A stretch of DNA of 7,876 nucleotides from TMED26 sp002694075 (GTDB lineage: Bacteria; Pseudomonadota; Alphaproteobacteria; Thalassobaculales; Thalassobaculaceae). A program made the translations under genes and the position numbers. The stretch's first letter is position 1; the number at the start of each line of letters is the position of its first letter. Positions 5,970 through 7,876 of this stretch are shown here, piece after piece. The stretch lies in the NCBI GenBank assembly GCA_036160575.1, contig JAYYDT010000126.1, positions 1 through 7,876 of the forward strand, written 5' to 3'. The notes beneath the pieces were generated by a model that saw only the letters and a program-made list of their open reading frames with translations, was not told where the DNA came from and did not search any database.

Positions 5970-6986
5970 ATGCCGATCCCGTCTCATCCCTTCCGGCGTC
6001 CCTATCTGCGCCTGGGTCTCGGCGCCCTTTGCGGCGCGCTTGGTGTTCTTGTCGGCGGCCTTGGCACACCCCCGGCCGGCGCCCAGGACACCGCCTCAAA
6101 GCAGGTCGAACCGCCGTGTATGACGGCCACCTTAATCATCCCGTGGACCGCCGGCGGCGGCACCGACATGATCGCCCGCGCGGTCGCGGCGGCGGTCAAC
6201 AAGGACGGCCAAAAGCCCCCCTTGCGGGTGCGGAACATTGTCGGCCGCAATGGCATCGACGGCCGCGCGACCCTGCGCGCCGCCGCCGCCGATGGCTGTC
6301 ATTTGGGCTTGGTGCAACCACGCATGGTCGGTGACTTCTTGACCGGCCGCGATTTGGCGCCCTGGCAGGCCACGGTGCCGGTGGCGCGCCTCACCGCCAC
6401 CGCGCTGGCCGTGGTCGGGGGGTCCCGCGGGCGGGCGAGCGACCACGCCCGGATGATGGACCTGCTGGCGAATGGTAAAGTGCGCGCGGCGGTCGCGCCG
6501 GAAAGCCAGGGTGACTTTTTGCTGCGTTTAATCGAACGCGACACCGGCGGCCGCTTCCTGCGGGTGGCCAGCGACGATGGGCGCCAACAATTGGCCTTTT
6601 TACGGCGCGGCGTGGCCGATGTGGCGGTGGTCTCGCTGGCCAGCGCCGACCGCCTCCTCGGCGCCGGCGAAGGGCGCGTCTTCGCGGTCACGGCGAAACA
6701 GTTGCGCCCGGATATGCCGGGCTTGGAAAAGCTCGGCGTGCGCGGCCGCTTCGCCATCGACCGCGGGATAATGGCGCCGCCCAAAACCGAGGGCGCGACC
6801 ATCGCCTGGTGGGCGGGACGTTTCGAAAAGGCGATGAAAGATAAAGCGTTACAAGCGCGCCTGGCCACCTTCGCGACTCGGCCCGCGTTCCTCGGTCCCG
6901 AGGCCTATACCCGCGCGCTGGAGGATCTGACCGCCACCTGGCGACCCCTGGCCCGCGCCGGCGGTATTTACCGGGCCCGCGAATAA
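5970..6986 (+). CDS. TctC/Bug-family tripartite tricarboxylate transporter substrate-binding protein (divergent)
   Basis: This 338-residue protein has an N-terminal signal peptide: basic residues, a hydrophobic core at about 14-31 and a likely cleavage after AGA at residue 38. The mature protein opens with IIPWTAGGGTDMIARAVA (56-73), which matches the TctC/Bug hallmark strand-loop-helix that binds the substrate carboxylate through ordered waters. Bug proteins are periplasmic receptors for carboxylates and related small molecules. Length is normal for the family. Divergent points are NIVGRNGIDGR (89-99), where typical members read ENRPGAGG, and a Gly/Arg-rich segment near 135-145. The mature protein has just two cysteines (Cys50, Cys110), which could form a disulfide. 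The ATG at 5970 has a clear Shine-Dalgarno (GAGGAG, 5959-5964). No tctA or tctB membrane gene is visible, so it is an orphan here. Ligand is unknown; the nearby dgcN suggests an acidic amino acid only weakly. Confidence 0.8.
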   Translation: MPIPSHPFRRPYLRLGLGALCGALGVLVGGLGTPPAGAQDTASKQVEPPCMTATLIIPWTAGGGTDMIARAVAAAVNKDGQKPPLRVRNIVGRNGIDGRATLRAAAADGCHLGLVQPRMVGDFLTGRDLAPWQATVPVARLTATALAVVGGSRGRASDHARMMDLLANGKVRAAVAPESQGDFLLRLIERDTGGRFLRVASDDGRQQLAFLRRGVADVAVVSLASADRLLGAGEGRVFAVTAKQLRPDMPGLEKLGVRGRFAIDRGIMAPPKTEGATIAWWAGRFEKAMKDKALQARLATFATRPAFLGPEAYTRALEDLTATWRPLARAGGIYRARE

Positions 6987-7001
6987 CCTCGCCGCGGGTC
7001 T
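6973..7001 (+). terminator. possible hairpin at the 3' end of the TctC-like gene
   Basis: GGGCCCGCG (6973-6981) can pair with CGCGGGTCT (6993-7001) through nine pairs including two G-U wobbles, around an 11-nt loop that contains the stop codon. No T run follows, so it is not a classical intrinsic terminator. It may stabilise the message end or assist Rho-dependent termination. Confidence 0.25.
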
Positions 7002-7019
7002 CGCGCGCCGCGTCGATGG

Positions 7020-7049
7020 TTGGCAGGGGCCCGAGAAAAGACTTATGAT
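7020..7049 (+). promoter_or_regulatory. sigma70-type promoter for dgcN
   Basis: TTGGCA (7020-7025) and TATGAT (7044-7049) each match 5 of 6 consensus positions, with an 18-bp spacer. The region is distinctly more A/T-rich than its surroundings. Transcription would start near 7056, giving a leader of about 50 nt. This suggests dgcN is expressed independently of the TctC-like gene 120 bp upstream. The leader contains a small GGGC/GCCC hairpin (7065-7076). Confidence 0.6.
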
Positions 7050-7106
7050 TTCGACTTAATCAATGGGCCGGCGCCCAGGCGGCGGCGTAAGCAAGAGGTG
7101 AGAGAC

Positions 7107-7876
7107 ATGAAAATCGCGTATCCCTATTTGATGTTCTTGGGCGACGCGGTCGACCAATTGGCGGCCAAAACGGCCAACGGTGTCAAGGTATGGCGACCCG
7201 AATGGTGCCTTGGTCAATTCCGTTTTCCCGAATGCCGAGCCGATCTCGGGATTCCGGATATGAGCATTGAGCAAGCGGCGGAAGCCGGGGTCAAAACGGT
7301 CATCCTCGGGGTCGCCAATCGGGGTGGCGTGATGCCCGAGCGCTGGGTCGAGGAACTGGTCCGCGCGCTGGAGCTGGGCATGGACATCGCCAGCGGTCTG
7401 CATGTCAAAATCACCGATATCCCGGCCCTCGCCGAAGCCGCCGCCCGCCACGGCCGACAATTGTTCAACGTTCGCCATCCAACCGAGAATTTCAATGTCG
7501 GCGACGGCATTAAACGGCCAGGTAAGCGGCTGTTGGCGGTCGGCACCGATTGCTCGGTCGGTAAAATGTTCACCACTTTGGCGGTAGAGCGGGAAATGCA
7601 CAGCCGCGGCATGAAGGCCGATTTTCGTGCCACCGGCCAAACCGGTATTTTCATCGCTGGCGAAGGGGTGTCGATCGACGCCGTCGTGGCCGACTTCATC
7701 TCCGGCGCGGTCGAGGCGCTGGCGCCGGCCAACGACCCCGATCATTGGGACGTGATCGAGGGTCAAGGCTCGCTGTTCCATGCCTCTTTTTCCGGCGTGA
7801 CCATGGGCTTGATCCACGGCGCCCAGGCCGACGCCCTGGTACTGTGTCATGAGGCCGGCCGCCCCCATATGCGCGG
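7107..7876 (+). CDS. dgcN: D-glutamate N-acetyltransferase DgcN-like (DUF1611 family), 3' end beyond window
   Basis: The frame opens at ATG 7107 behind a good Shine-Dalgarno (GAGGTG, 7095-7100, 6-nt spacing) and stays open to the window edge: 256 codons of an expected roughly 330. The N-terminal half matches the DUF1611 N domain: YPYLMFLGD (5-13), KVWRPEWCLGQFR (27-39), VILGVANRGG (65-74) and DIASGLH (93-99). The second half carries a P-loop-like GTDCSVGKM (146-154), ADFRATGQTGIFIAGEGVS (171-189) and DVIEGQGSLFH (215-225), continuing to LVLCHEAGRPHMR. These blocks correspond to DgcN, which N-acetylates D-glutamate. In the published pathway the partner DgcA, an enolase-superfamily racemase, then converts N-acetyl-D-glutamate to the L form. 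dgcA would be expected just downstream, outside this window. The name relies on family recognition; some DUF1611 members have other or unknown functions. Confidence 0.9.
   Translation, partial: MKIAYPYLMFLGDAVDQLAAKTANGVKVWRPEWCLGQFRFPECRADLGIPDMSIEQAAEAGVKTVILGVANRGGVMPERWVEELVRALELGMDIASGLHVKITDIPALAEAAARHGRQLFNVRHPTENFNVGDGIKRPGKRLLAVGTDCSVGKMFTTLAVEREMHSRGMKADFRATGQTGIFIAGEGVSIDAVVADFISGAVEALAPANDPDHWDVIEGQGSLFHASFSGVTMGLIHGAQADALVLCHEAGRPHMR

Noticed and set aside
7063..7101. 12-codon leader ORF (MGRRPGGGVSKR) ending on the dgcN Shine-Dalgarno
   Set aside because: It has no ribosome-binding site, starts only about 7 nt from the predicted transcription start, and shows no run of regulatory codons. 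Chance is the simpler explanation.
7056..7868. Open frame on the minus strand (270 codons) at the right end
   Set aside because: It is antisense to dgcN, which has a strong ribosome-binding site and clear DUF1611 motifs over the whole interval.

Overview
The window looks like chromosomal DNA from a GC-rich, flagellated alphaproteobacterium, most likely Rhodospirillales-like. The evidence is the strong G/C third-position bias, a PlsC of the HQSAWE/FPQGTR type, a FliL-family protein, a DUF1217 protein (a family typical of alphaproteobacterial flagellar loci) and a DUF1611/DgcN protein. I see no RNA genes, insertion sequences, CRISPR array or phage genes. The lineage is inferred from protein character, not from a marker gene.

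Layout, left to right: (1) the 5' end of an unidentified minus-strand gene (1-74), separated by a short divergent intergenic region from plsC (175-927, +), a lysophospholipid acyltransferase. (2) plsC converges on fliL (941-1444, -). fliL lies 33 bp downstream of a gamma-glutamyltransferase-like gene (1478-3265, -), so the two may be co-transcribed. (3) A 167-bp divergent control region (3266-3432) holds a sigma70-type promoter reading left into the GGT gene and a near-consensus sigma54 promoter reading right. (4) The sigma54 promoter serves a large 819-residue protein (3433-5892, +) with an N-terminal DUF1217 domain and a long Ala/Asp/Thr-rich, partly flagellin-like extension that has no Cys or Trp. 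(5) A TctC/Bug-type periplasmic binding protein follows (5970-6986, +). (6) The window ends inside a gene strongly resembling dgcN, D-glutamate N-acetyltransferase (7107 onward, +), which has its own good sigma70-like promoter.

Two themes are interleaved. The flagellar theme is fliL plus the sigma54-controlled DUF1217/flagellin-like gene; the latter is probably a secreted or axial flagellar component. The amino-acid theme is the GGT-like Ntn hydrolase, the orphan solute-binding protein and dgcN. It may reflect handling of glutamate-related or gamma-linked compounds, but the GGT homologue appears to have lost the residues that grip a gamma-glutamyl group, so its substrate is open.

The best candidates for something undescribed are the DUF1217/flagellin-like fusion under sigma54 control and the GGT-like enzyme with an altered substrate pocket.
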